A stretch of 11,700 bases of DNA from Dehalococcoidia bacterium (GTDB lineage Bacteria > Chloroflexota > Dehalococcoidia > Lucifugimonadales > UBA3495), in the NCBI GenBank assembly GCA_022823105.1, contig JAJDXU010000405.1:1-11700 (forward strand), in the 5' to 3' direction. How positions within the stretch are numbered: the stretch's first letter is position 1; each line of letters begins with the position of its first letter. Under the pieces are notes generated by a model. That model was not told where the DNA came from and ran no database searches. It saw only the letters and a program-made list of their open reading frames with translations. This document shows positions 5,024-11,700 of the stretch, one piece after another. The position numbers were made by a program, and so were the translations under genes.

Positions 5024-5601
5024 TCCAGTCTCGAGAAGTCGCCCGCGCCATCAACTACCACCGGGAAGACGCCTTGGTGGTGTCGACATCCGCCGCGCTA
5101 CGGGAATGGCATCAGGTTTCTGAACGCCGGGATCTGGACGTCGATTTGACGGACTGCATGGATCGCGCTCCGGCCGTCGGGTTGGGCCTCTCGCTGGCGC
5201 AACCGGACCGCCGGATCCTGGTGCTGGATTGCGACGCCACGCTCCGAACGGACCTGGCGGGCCTGGCGACGATTGGAGAAGTTTCGCCCGGCAACCTGGT
5301 GCACTTCGTCCTGGAGGACGCCGATCACACTTCGACGGAGGGCGTTCCTATTGCCGGTCTGGACCGGATCGATTTCGTTGGATTGGCGCAGAGCTCCGGC
5401 TACGCGCATGCCTGCCGGTACGACGACCTTGAAGAGCTGCTGATCGGAATGGAAGAGATCATGCGCCGGCCCGGTCCGGTGTTGGTGGCCGTCAAAGTGA
5501 TCTCCGGGCCCGAGCCCTCGCCTTTCCCAGAGCGTTCCATGGCGGACGGGTGGGCGGAAGTCCGCAACAATCTGGCCGAGAAACCGACGAATGCGGGATG
5601 A
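5020..5601 (+). CDS. Divergent ThDP-enzyme beta-subunit paralogue with altered cofactor motifs
   Basis: This 193-residue protein aligns along its length with the beta subunit encoded 300 nt upstream: REDAL(V), VGLGLSLAQPDRRILVLD, GLAQSSGYAHACRYDDLEEL and GPVLVAVKV all have counterparts. The key residues differ. GDGS becomes CDAT (71-74, one Asp kept at 72). The Asn pair becomes Glu99-Asp100. The GAMG segment becomes DCMD (45-48), and TGGQP becomes TEGVP. Glycines that make room for the diphosphate are therefore lost, while a metal site of Asp/Glu could remain. It looks like a pseudoenzyme or a subunit with a changed cofactor. It has no paired alpha gene of its own and starts inside the stop of the small membrane protein gene. 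Confidence 0.75.
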   Translation: MIQSREVARAINYHREDALVVSTSAALREWHQVSERRDLDVDLTDCMDRAPAVGLGLSLAQPDRRILVLDCDATLRTDLAGLATIGEVSPGNLVHFVLEDADHTSTEGVPIAGLDRIDFVGLAQSSGYAHACRYDDLEELLIGMEEIMRRPGPVLVAVKVISGPEPSPFPERSMADGWAEVRNNLAEKPTNAG

Positions 5602-5794
5602 CGTCCCGTCGCCGCCTGCCGATTGCGCAACCGCCTGCCACTGAGTTGTTACGCAGAACGACGACGCGGCAGTTGTTCGTTGGCGGGTCAGCAAGTCTGA
5701 AACATCATTCCGGCCGCTACGCGGACCGTTGCGCGCGCAGCCGACGGGTCGCCGAAAAAGTCCGCCGTCTCTTTGAATTGGAGGTCAGCCAGCG

Positions 5795-6175
5795 ATGCAC
5801 CATTGGACGGTCGGCGGGGACATTTTCATCGGATGGCCGGACCACGCTGCTGCGGAGCGAAAGTACACCATCGTTGACCTGGACCTGTTCGGCAAGGTAT
5901 TTCGAGGACGGGTCACTGATGGACAGCGCGAGGGCGGCTTCATGGTGATATTCGACTGCCCCAACGTGATCCTGGAGCAGTTGGCGGAGCAGGCAACCAA
6001 CGCTTTAGGGTTCAGGGTGATCGTGTCCGGCCTGCGCACCAGCATCGAAGGCGCCATAGTGCGCAGCTTCGACTACGAGTGGTATCCGACGCCGGAATTC
6101 GAGGAGAGGCCCCGGGCCCTGGCGCAGACACTGGCGCGCCTATACAACGAGATCGCGCCGGGGCAGGCCGGCTAA
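5795..6175 (+). CDS. Hypothetical protein (126 aa)
   Basis: The ATG at 5795 has GGAGGT 9 nt upstream, a convincing start. The protein looks like a small soluble alpha/beta fold: beta-like runs (YTIVDLDLFGKVFRGRV, GGFMVIFDC, FRVIVSGL, GAIVRSFDYEWYP) alternate with helices (VILEQLAEQATNAL and a C-terminal RALAQTLARLYNEI). No signal peptide, membrane segment or cofactor motif is seen, and I do not recognise the family. It is separated from the beta-like gene by 193 nt with no clear promoter or terminator. It ends 2 nt before the stop of the opposing VWA gene, so the two transcripts must run into each other. Confidence 0.7.
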   Translation: MHHWTVGGDIFIGWPDHAAAERKYTIVDLDLFGKVFRGRVTDGQREGGFMVIFDCPNVILEQLAEQATNALGFRVIVSGLRTSIEGAIVRSFDYEWYPTPEFEERPRALAQTLARLYNEIAPGQAG

Positions 6176-6177
6176 GG

Positions 6178-7563
6178 TCAGCCACCGCCGGGTATGTTAG
6201 GGTGCCCCCACAGCGGATGGCGAAAAGTGGGGGCCAACGCTGGATTCAGGTCACGTCTGGAACGGGCTGCCGTGGTGCCGTCATGGGGCGCCGGTACTTC
6301 CACCGTCGCGTCCTCTTGAACAGCGACGGTTGGACGACGGCCCGATGGAAGTTGTCGCCGGTCGGACAGGTTGCTCAAGTGCCGGGCCAGTTCCTGGAGA
6401 CTGTGCAGATTGTGGGCCGGGAGAAAGTCGTCGATGTGGGGCAGAGCGGCCTGCATGCCGCGTGTGAGCGGTTGATATGTGGGCGAACCCAACAAGGGGT
6501 TGAGCCAAATCAGTCGATGGCAACTGCGCTGCAGGCGCGCCATCTCGCGGCCCAGCAAATCAGGGTCGCCCCGATCCCAGCCATCCGAGATCACTAGCAC
6601 AACCGGTCCACCGCGCAAGACACGGCGCGCCCACCGGTAGTTGAAGGCTTTGATAGCCTCTCCGATGCGCGTGCCGCCGGCCCAATCTGGGACGGCGTGC
6701 GCCACCTGGGCCACCGCTTGATCGACGCCCCGGGTCTCGAGATGTCGTGTGATGCGGGTTAGCCGGGTGGCGAACAGGAAGGCTTCTAGCTGCTGGCCGC
6801 TGAGCGCAACTGTATGCAGGAAATGGAGCAGCATCCGCGTGTAGCGTTCCATGGAGCCGCTCACGTCGCAGATGAGTACCAGCGGTCGTGGCTTGGTTTT
6901 GCGTCGACGGCGGGCAAAGTCCAGGATTTCGCCGCCGTGAGACAGGCTGCGGCGCATGGATCGCCGCAGGTCAATCTCCGCGCCATCGCCCCACGTAAGC
7001 CGGCGAGTGCGGCGCCGGCCCAAATCCCATGCCAGCTCGGACATGAGCGCGCGGGCCGCGGAGACTTCGGTCGGGGTGAATTCGGCGAAATCCCGTTGCC
7101 GAAGCACCTCACGAGCGCTGAACGAGCGTTGCAAGTCCACCACAGGTTGCCGGTCATCCACATCTTCCGAACCCTCGGAGCCTGGGGGTCCGTCCGACGC
7201 ATCCTCACGGTGCGGCATCACCCGGGGCGTTCGATAGCGCCTTTCTTCACCCATGGATCTGAGATCACGCATGCTTCGGCCGTGGGCGGGCCGGCGCCAG
7301 AACACCTGGAAAGCCTCATCGAATAGGGCGAGGTCGCTCTGCTTGTGAACCAGGAGCGCGCGGGCGGCGAGACGAAAATCGTTGCGGCTGCCCCCGATGG
7401 GCACGAACTCAGTGGCCCTCACCAGGTCGAGCATGTTGGCCGAGCCTATCTCCAAACCCAAGCGGCGGAGGACTTCGCCGAACATTAGCAAGTTCGGGAG
7501 GATCGCTCCGTCCCCCACATCGGCGGGAGCGGTGTGCAAGTTGATGTCGATGTTGGTGGTCAT
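6178..7563 (-). CDS. CoxE-like VWA-domain protein
   Basis: Residues 20-90 (LLPNLLMFGEVLRRLGLEIG-type start, LVHKQSDLALFDEAFQVFW) and the region around 160-205 are typical of the CoxE family. The von Willebrand A domain occupies about 227-390 with a complete metal (MIDAS) site: DVSGS at 233-237, Thr298 in GGTRIG and Asp327 in ISDGWDRGD. The WLNPLLGSPTYQPLTRGM and FLPAHNLHSLQELARHL phrases are diagnostic of the CoxE end. A basic, proline-containing tail of about 55 residues extends past the usual end. Such proteins work with a MoxR/CoxD ATPase to mature or remodel metalloenzymes; in CO dehydrogenase they help to build the active site. Its partner ATPase is the first gene of the same operon. The start lacks a good ribosome site. 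Confidence 0.9.
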   Translation of the reverse strand: MTTNIDINLHTAPADVGDGAILPNLLMFGEVLRRLGLEIGSANMLDLVRATEFVPIGGSRNDFRLAARALLVHKQSDLALFDEAFQVFWRRPAHGRSMRDLRSMGEERRYRTPRVMPHREDASDGPPGSEGSEDVDDRQPVVDLQRSFSAREVLRQRDFAEFTPTEVSAARALMSELAWDLGRRRTRRLTWGDGAEIDLRRSMRRSLSHGGEILDFARRRRKTKPRPLVLICDVSGSMERYTRMLLHFLHTVALSGQQLEAFLFATRLTRITRHLETRGVDQAVAQVAHAVPDWAGGTRIGEAIKAFNYRWARRVLRGGPVVLVISDGWDRGDPDLLGREMARLQRSCHRLIWLNPLLGSPTYQPLTRGMQAALPHIDDFLPAHNLHSLQELARHLSNLSDRRQLPSGRRPTVAVQEDATVEVPAPHDGTTAARSRRDLNPALAPTFRHPLWGHPNIPGGG

Positions 7564-7636
7564 GGTTGGAGGGCGTGGAGCCAGGGTTGCCGTTTGCGGT
7601 TGGCGGGTCGAGCGCCTGGGCGACGCCGGAATACTA

Positions 7637-8911
7637 TCACACGAGCCGACCCTCGAATCGTTTCGGGAGCAGAGCGGCTGCCAGCACTGCCGATCCGGTC
7701 AACGCGCCCACGACAAGTACGCCGCTGAGCAACGAATCGGTGCTTTGGGCCAAGGCGCCGGCCAGCGCAGGGCCACCGCCGAACCCGATAGCGCCGAAAG
7801 TTTGGACGAGGCCGGTGATAACAGACACCTCCCGAGTGCGAATGTTCCTGAATTCAAAAGGCAGTATTTCGATGGCGGGAACAAAGACCCAAGCCATCCC
7901 CATGCCGGTGAGCCCGATTGCTGCCACGAACACATTGCCAGCCATCAAAGCGCCCAACGTGGAGATCAGGTTGAGCATCGCAGGTGTCAAGACCATCAAC
8001 CGACGATTGTTGACGTGATTGAAAATCCAACTGCCGAGCACGCCGCCGGGGACCAGGACGTAGTACAGGAATCCGAACAGCAAACTGCCGGCGGATATAG
8101 CGACACCCCGTTCCGTTTCCAACAAAATAGGCAGGAAAGTGAGCACAGTAGTCCAGGAGGCCGATAGGCAGAGCATGACCACGCCCAGCAGCCATGCGTG
8201 GGGGTAACGGATCAACGCCGCTGCCAGCGACGTTTCCCCGGCGTTATCCTGTACTTGGTGATCGGGATGAGGGGGATCGTCTTTAATAGCCCGTGGCGGA
8301 GATTCCTCAAGGCTGCGGGGCGCTTTCCAGGTCAAAGCCGTCCAAGCCAACAGATGACATCCCAGCAGCCCAGCCTGCAGGAAGTAGGCAAGGCGCCAGC
8401 TGTTCAGGACAACGATGATGATGGGGCTGAACGTCAGTGCCGCCGCCATGAAAGTAGAATGCAGAGAGAGACCCACGGCGGTTACAGTCGAATACTGACG
8501 TGGCACGGCCCACCAGCGCAGGAGCAACGGCCGGGCCGGCGTCATGCCGGCCTGCGTCAGCACCATCAGGAACCTGGAAGCGAGCAGGGTCCAGAAGCCT
8601 CCGGCCAGGCCCTGGGTGAACAAGAACGGGGTCATCAGAGCCAGGCCTGCCAGCACACGCCGATTGGGGTTGAACCGGGCGAACAGCACGCTGAACGGAA
8701 CGAGGCAGGCGGCAGAGGTGCCCCAAGCGACGGCCTGCAACAGCCCGATCTGCAAATAGCTCAGGCTTAGGTCCGCCTGCAGGAAAGGCAGGAACAACCC
8801 GAACCCGAAAGAAGCCAGCACCACGGTGCTGTAGTGCAGCCGGTTGAGAAGAAGGACCGTCCAACCCCGCAGGGACGTTTTTTCGGGCAGATCCCCTACG
8901 GGTGAGTTCAA
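7637..8911 (-). CDS. Major facilitator superfamily transporter
   Basis: A 424-residue integral membrane protein with about 12 hydrophobic helices in two halves. They are separated by a polar, charged loop near residues 195-230 (rich in P, D and E). The loop after helix 2 carries LFARFNPNRRVLAGL, the position of the MFS signature, with a related FNHVNNRRLMVL in the second half. Substrate cannot be told; the neighbouring DAO-type oxidoreductase suggests an amino-acid-like or small organic-acid substrate. The first available start is TTG at 8911, 7 nt after the upstream stop, with no clear ribosome site, so translation probably depends on coupling to the oxidoreductase gene. Confidence 0.88.
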   Translation of the reverse strand: MNSPVGDLPEKTSLRGWTVLLLNRLHYSTVVLASFGFGLFLPFLQADLSLSYLQIGLLQAVAWGTSAACLVPFSVLFARFNPNRRVLAGLALMTPFLFTQGLAGGFWTLLASRFLMVLTQAGMTPARPLLLRWWAVPRQYSTVTAVGLSLHSTFMAAALTFSPIIIVVLNSWRLAYFLQAGLLGCHLLAWTALTWKAPRSLEESPPRAIKDDPPHPDHQVQDNAGETSLAAALIRYPHAWLLGVVMLCLSASWTTVLTFLPILLETERGVAISAGSLLFGFLYYVLVPGGVLGSWIFNHVNNRRLMVLTPAMLNLISTLGALMAGNVFVAAIGLTGMGMAWVFVPAIEILPFEFRNIRTREVSVITGLVQTFGAIGFGGGPALAGALAQSTDSLLSGVLVVGALTGSAVLAAALLPKRFEGRLV

Positions 8912-8918
8912 GCGGGTA

Positions 8919-10103
8919 TTACCGGTGTCGGGCCCTGGGGTGGATCATCTCGTCGATTTCTCGCTGCGTCAAGGCAGCGAATCGTTCCGGGCGGTAGGGC
9001 GCGAGGACCGCATCGGCTCGAACATCGTCACAGATCTCCAGGGCTGCCAACTGGCTCAAAACGGGCGCCAGGGTAACGCCGCTGTGGGTCAACGCAACGT
9101 ACAGGTTCGGGGATTCGGTGGTGAAACCCATGGTGGGGTAGCCATCGAGGGGCATGGGGCGCCAGCCCACGGGTACCGGTATGGCCTCGACGTCGGCCAA
9201 GCCGGGCAGATAGCATGAGGCGCGCGAAAGGAGGTCGTCCGCATGAGCCTGCGTATCGTCCTCGGCCAGGCTTTCCTGATCTCCCTCACCGATCATGAAC
9301 CGCCCGTCGGCGCACTGGCGCAGGTGAATCTCGCGGCGGCCATCGCCCAACGGCGGCGCATAGACCACCGGTACGTGATTCAGCAGAGGAGGCAACGGTG
9401 ATGTCCGTATCACCACACCCGGACTTTGGGCCTGGTGAATCTTGACGTCGGCTTTGGCTGCCAAAACCGTAGTGTCCGTGCCGGTGGCCAGGACTACAAC
9501 GTCGGGTTCAATATCTTGAGAGGTCGTGTGGATGGTGCGAATGCGACCTGAGGAATCGCGACCGAAATCGAGGACCTCGACGCCGGTCATAAGGGACGAC
9601 TCCAGGCCACGCAGCCTTCGGAGGCATGCGTCGACCACCATCTGGGGTTCGGCCTGACCTTCGTTCTCACTGTATTCCGCGGCGGAGACCGGGCCGATCT
9701 CCAACGCCGGCTCGAGTTCGGCTAACTCTTGCGCCGAAACCACACGCGTGGGATATCCCCAAGATTGCAATCGATCGACCCGGGCCTTCAATTGCTCGGC
9801 CGCGTCGGGGTTCGCCTCCCAGGATATCTTGCCACCCCAGCGCAGGCCGACCTCGTCGCCTAGCGCGGCGGAAAATCTAGGCCACATCTCCAGGGATCGG
9901 CGGTTGAGGTTATGGTAACCGATTGGTTCCTTGGCCCCGGCGTTGATCCACGCGAAACTGTGACTGGAGGCGCCGCTTCCGGGCTCCGCTTTATCGATGA
10001 GGGTTACTTGGCAGCCGCGCGCTGCGATACGCCAAGCGATGGAGGCGCCGACGATGCCAGCGCCGATCACTGCCACATGGCGAGAATTTCGGCTATCGGT
10101 CAT
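8919..10103 (-). CDS. FAD-dependent oxidoreductase, DAO/glycine oxidase family
   Basis: I take the ATG at 10103 (394 aa), with GGTGA 5 nt upstream, over the TTG at 10118. The Rossmann FAD motif GAGIVGAS is at residues 14-21, with the acidic end of strand 2 in VTLIDKAEPGSGASSHSFAWINAG. GWRPMPLDGYPTMGF and NLYVALTHSGVTLAPVLSQLAALE near the C-terminus are the second FAD-contacting part of the D-amino-acid oxidase/sarcosine oxidase fold. The enzyme should oxidise an amine or amino acid (or a related CH-NH or CH-OH bond) with FAD. The substrate is not predictable here. It overlaps the upstream acidic-protein gene by 11 nt and is followed 7 nt later by the transporter, so uptake and oxidation are probably linked. 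Confidence 0.9.
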   Translation of the reverse strand: MTDSRNSRHVAVIGAGIVGASIAWRIAARGCQVTLIDKAEPGSGASSHSFAWINAGAKEPIGYHNLNRRSLEMWPRFSAALGDEVGLRWGGKISWEANPDAAEQLKARVDRLQSWGYPTRVVSAQELAELEPALEIGPVSAAEYSENEGQAEPQMVVDACLRRLRGLESSLMTGVEVLDFGRDSSGRIRTIHTTSQDIEPDVVVLATGTDTTVLAAKADVKIHQAQSPGVVIRTSPLPPLLNHVPVVYAPPLGDGRREIHLRQCADGRFMIGEGDQESLAEDDTQAHADDLLSRASCYLPGLADVEAIPVPVGWRPMPLDGYPTMGFTTESPNLYVALTHSGVTLAPVLSQLAALEICDDVRADAVLAPYRPERFAALTQREIDEMIHPRARHR

Positions 10104-10635
10104 TGAGTTCACCGTCAAAATCCAGGTCGAATTCCGACACGCCCAGTTCCGACGCTAACTCGGACAGGTCCAGGTCGTCCAGCTCCAAATCATCTAGGTC
10201 GTCCAAATCTAAGACGTCCCCCAGCAACTCGTTCGAGAGCACATTTATGACGCCCAAGGCGCCGGCGGCCGTGTCATGATCGAGATCACCCGAAACCACG
10301 CTGCTAAGGAGCGGCCTACTAGCAACTGCGTGAAGCATGGCGACTCCTACAATCACATCCGATTCAGCAGCGTGTTCTGACGACAGCGCCGATATAGCAA
10401 CCATCGCCATCATGGCTTCTTCGTCGCCGTCATCCGCCAGGTCCGATATAGTCTGGGCGATCCGGTCTGTGGACTCGTCCAATCCCACGCCATCTGGGTC
10501 GCGGCTGAGGCACACGAAGTACAACAACAGGAGTTCGGACACTGTCCGATCGGGATTGTTTAACGCATCCTCAACCGCAGACGAATCTACCGGGACGAGC
10601 ATGCTCATATCGAAGTCGTCGAAATACCTGTTCAC
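10093..10635 (-). CDS. Acidic hypothetical protein with Asp/Leu-rich tail (180 aa)
   Basis: The start is GTG at 10635 with GAGG 6 nt upstream. The protein is very acidic and mostly helical. Residues 31-110 contain helices (VSELLLLYFVCLS, AMMAMVAISALSS, VIVGVAMLHAVA), and 139-176 form a striking run of D, L and E (GDVLDLDDLDDLELDDLDL). No family is recognised. It lies between the MoxR-type ATPase (51 nt gap) and the FAD oxidoreductase (11-nt overlap), so it is surely co-expressed with them. The ATPase ends in a basic Gly/Arg tail, which makes a charge-based contact between the two thinkable, though this is inference only. Confidence 0.7.
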   Translation of the reverse strand: MNRYFDDFDMSMLVPVDSSAVEDALNNPDRTVSELLLLYFVCLSRDPDGVGLDESTDRIAQTISDLADDGDEEAMMAMVAISALSSEHAAESDVIVGVAMLHAVASRPLLSSVVSGDLDHDTAAGALGVINVLSNELLGDVLDLDDLDDLELDDLDLSELASELGVSEFDLDFDGELNDR

Positions 10636-10686
10636 GTCGGCCCTCTTTCACGATGTGCGGCAGTGCGATGCAAGGCTGCCGAAAGG

Positions 10687-11646
10687 CTAGCCGCGTCGAC
10701 CGCCCCGACGCGGCCCGCGGTTTTGGGAACGTTCCAGGAGCGCCCGCACCGGTTCGCCGCGGACGGCCTCGATATCGTCCTGGTACTTGAGCATTATTCC
10801 CAATGTGTCGTCGATGACCTCCGGCTCCAATTCCCGCATGTTGAGGGCCATCAGGGCAGAGGTCCAGTCCAGGGTTTCCGACACCCCCGGGATCTTATAA
10901 AGCTCCGTATCCCGCAGTTCCTGGACGAATGAGGTTACTTGCTGAGCGAGCTGCCTCGGAGCTTCGGGCAAACGCGCCGAGACGATCTGCATCTCCTTCT
11001 GGTAGTCGGGATAGTCCACCCAATAGTAGAGGCATCTCCGTTTCAGGGCATCGTGGACCTCGCGCGTGCGGTTCGACGTGATGACTACCACAGGCCGATG
11101 CGCCGCGCGAAACGTCCCGAGTTCGGGAATGGTCACCTGGTAATCACCAAGGAGTTCAAGGAGGAACCCTTCGAACTCCTCATCTGCCCGATCCAATTCG
11201 TCGATCAGCAAAACCGGCGCACGGTCACGGGATTCGTCGATGGCTTCCAACAACGGCCGCTTGATCAGGAATTGCGGGTCAAATAGGTCCAATTCCGCGC
11301 CGGACCGGTCCTCGTTATCGTGGCGAGCTTCCATCAACCGGATCTCCAGCAACTGGCGTGTGTGATTCCACTCGTAAACCGCGTGGTTGACATCCAGCCC
11401 TTCATAACATTGGAGCCTGATCAGATCGGTGTTCAGCCCGGTCGCAAGAGCGCGAGCGATTTCCGTTTTCCCAACGCCAGCCTCGCCCTCAAGAAACAGG
11501 GGGCGTTGCAGCTTTAGTGCCAGGAAAATCGCGATGGCGAGGCCGCGGTCAGTGATATACGCCTGGTTCCTGAGCAAGCTTTGAACATCTTCCACAGAGT
11601 CGGGCGGCGCCTGCGATGGGGTGGGATCTGCATGGACTGAAGTCAA
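10687..11646 (-). CDS. MoxR/CoxD-like AAA+ ATPase
   Basis: A 319-residue AAA+ protein with Walker A GEAGVGKT (54-61), Walker B LLIDELD (146-152), sensor-1 region TSNRTRE (190-196) and LKRRC (201-205) supplying the arginine region. The phrases RLQCYEGLDVNHAVYEWN and LGDYQVTIPELGTFRA mark the CoxD-like branch of MoxR ATPases. These hexameric chaperones act with VWA proteins to insert cofactors or remodel complexes; the matching VWA gene closes this operon. The start is TTG at 11646, supported by GGAG 7 nt upstream and by the lack of a nearby in-frame ATG. The C-terminus ends in a basic Gly/Arg tail (NRGPRRGGRRG), which I do not regard as part of the core domain. Confidence 0.92.
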   Translation of the reverse strand: MTSVHADPTPSQAPPDSVEDVQSLLRNQAYITDRGLAIAIFLALKLQRPLFLEGEAGVGKTEIARALATGLNTDLIRLQCYEGLDVNHAVYEWNHTRQLLEIRLMEARHDNEDRSGAELDLFDPQFLIKRPLLEAIDESRDRAPVLLIDELDRADEEFEGFLLELLGDYQVTIPELGTFRAAHRPVVVITSNRTREVHDALKRRCLYYWVDYPDYQKEMQIVSARLPEAPRQLAQQVTSFVQELRDTELYKIPGVSETLDWTSALMALNMRELEPEVIDDTLGIMLKYQDDIEAVRGEPVRALLERSQNRGPRRGGRRG

Positions 11647-11678
11647 GGGGAAACTCCGCGGGGTGGAACTGGGTAGCT

Positions 11679-11684
11679 ATTGTA
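11679..11684 (-). promoter_or_regulatory. Candidate -10 box of the minus-strand operon
   Basis: TACAAT on the minus strand (5 of 6 consensus bases) would place transcription start near 11672, about 25 nt before the TTG start of the ATPase. A -35 box at normal spacing would lie just beyond the right edge, so the promoter cannot be completed from this window. Confidence 0.4.
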
Positions 11685-11700
11685 TCTTATCGACGGCCAG

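Noticed and set aside
5098..5694. 198-residue minus-strand open frame opposite the beta-like paralogue
   Set aside because: The plus strand aligns along its length with the intact beta subunit, so the minus frame is a shadow.
7382..8167. 261-residue plus-strand open frame opposite the VWA and MFS genes
   Set aside because: It spans two genes with strong family signatures on the other strand and has a polar, featureless translation.

Overview
The window reads as a piece of a GC-rich bacterial chromosome. Many genes use good Shine-Dalgarno sites, and several use TTG or GTG starts. The combination of a CoxD/CoxE-type AAA ATPase and VWA pair, a two-subunit ThDP decarboxylase, a DAO-type flavoprotein and a B12 riboswitch would fit a heterotrophic Chloroflexota (SAR202/Dehalococcoidia-like) genome. 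That taxonomic guess is inference from gene content; no rRNA or marker gene is present to settle it.

Layout. (1) 65-463, minus strand: a promoter, a well-conserved cobalamin riboswitch and an intrinsic terminator. They control a gene that lies off the left edge. (2) 464-3490: an accessory, repeat-rich zone. It holds a 17-nt tandem repeat, dispersed CCCCGT-N7-ACGGGG hairpins, three small overlapping minus-strand genes (790-1772), the frameshifted C-terminal remnant of an HNH nuclease (1784-1932), and a plus-strand pair: a helix-turn-helix protein (2160-2714) and a 110-residue protein of unknown function (2859-3191). Codon use in the pair is strongly C-ending, unlike the genes further right. 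The gene-free stretches 409-789 and 3192-3555 hold only the repeats, hairpins and promoters listed; 724-789 shows nothing I can name.

(3) 3462-5601, plus strand: a near-consensus sigma70 promoter drives the alpha and beta subunits of a split ThDP-dependent decarboxylase (sulfopyruvate/phosphonopyruvate decarboxylase-like). A hairpin follows, then a small two-helix membrane protein. That protein is translationally coupled (ATGA overlap) to a second, divergent beta-like protein whose cofactor-binding motifs are altered. (4) 5795-6175, plus strand: an unrecognised 126-residue protein, ending 2 nt from the oncoming operon.

(5) 11684-6178, minus strand: a probable five-gene operon. In order it encodes a MoxR/CoxD-like AAA ATPase, an acidic protein of unknown function, a DAO-family FAD oxidoreductase, an MFS transporter and a CoxE-like VWA protein. 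The ATPase and VWA genes, normally neighbours and partners, bracket an oxidoreductase and a transporter. One reading is a substrate uptake and oxidation module whose enzyme needs MoxR/VWA-assisted maturation or remodelling.
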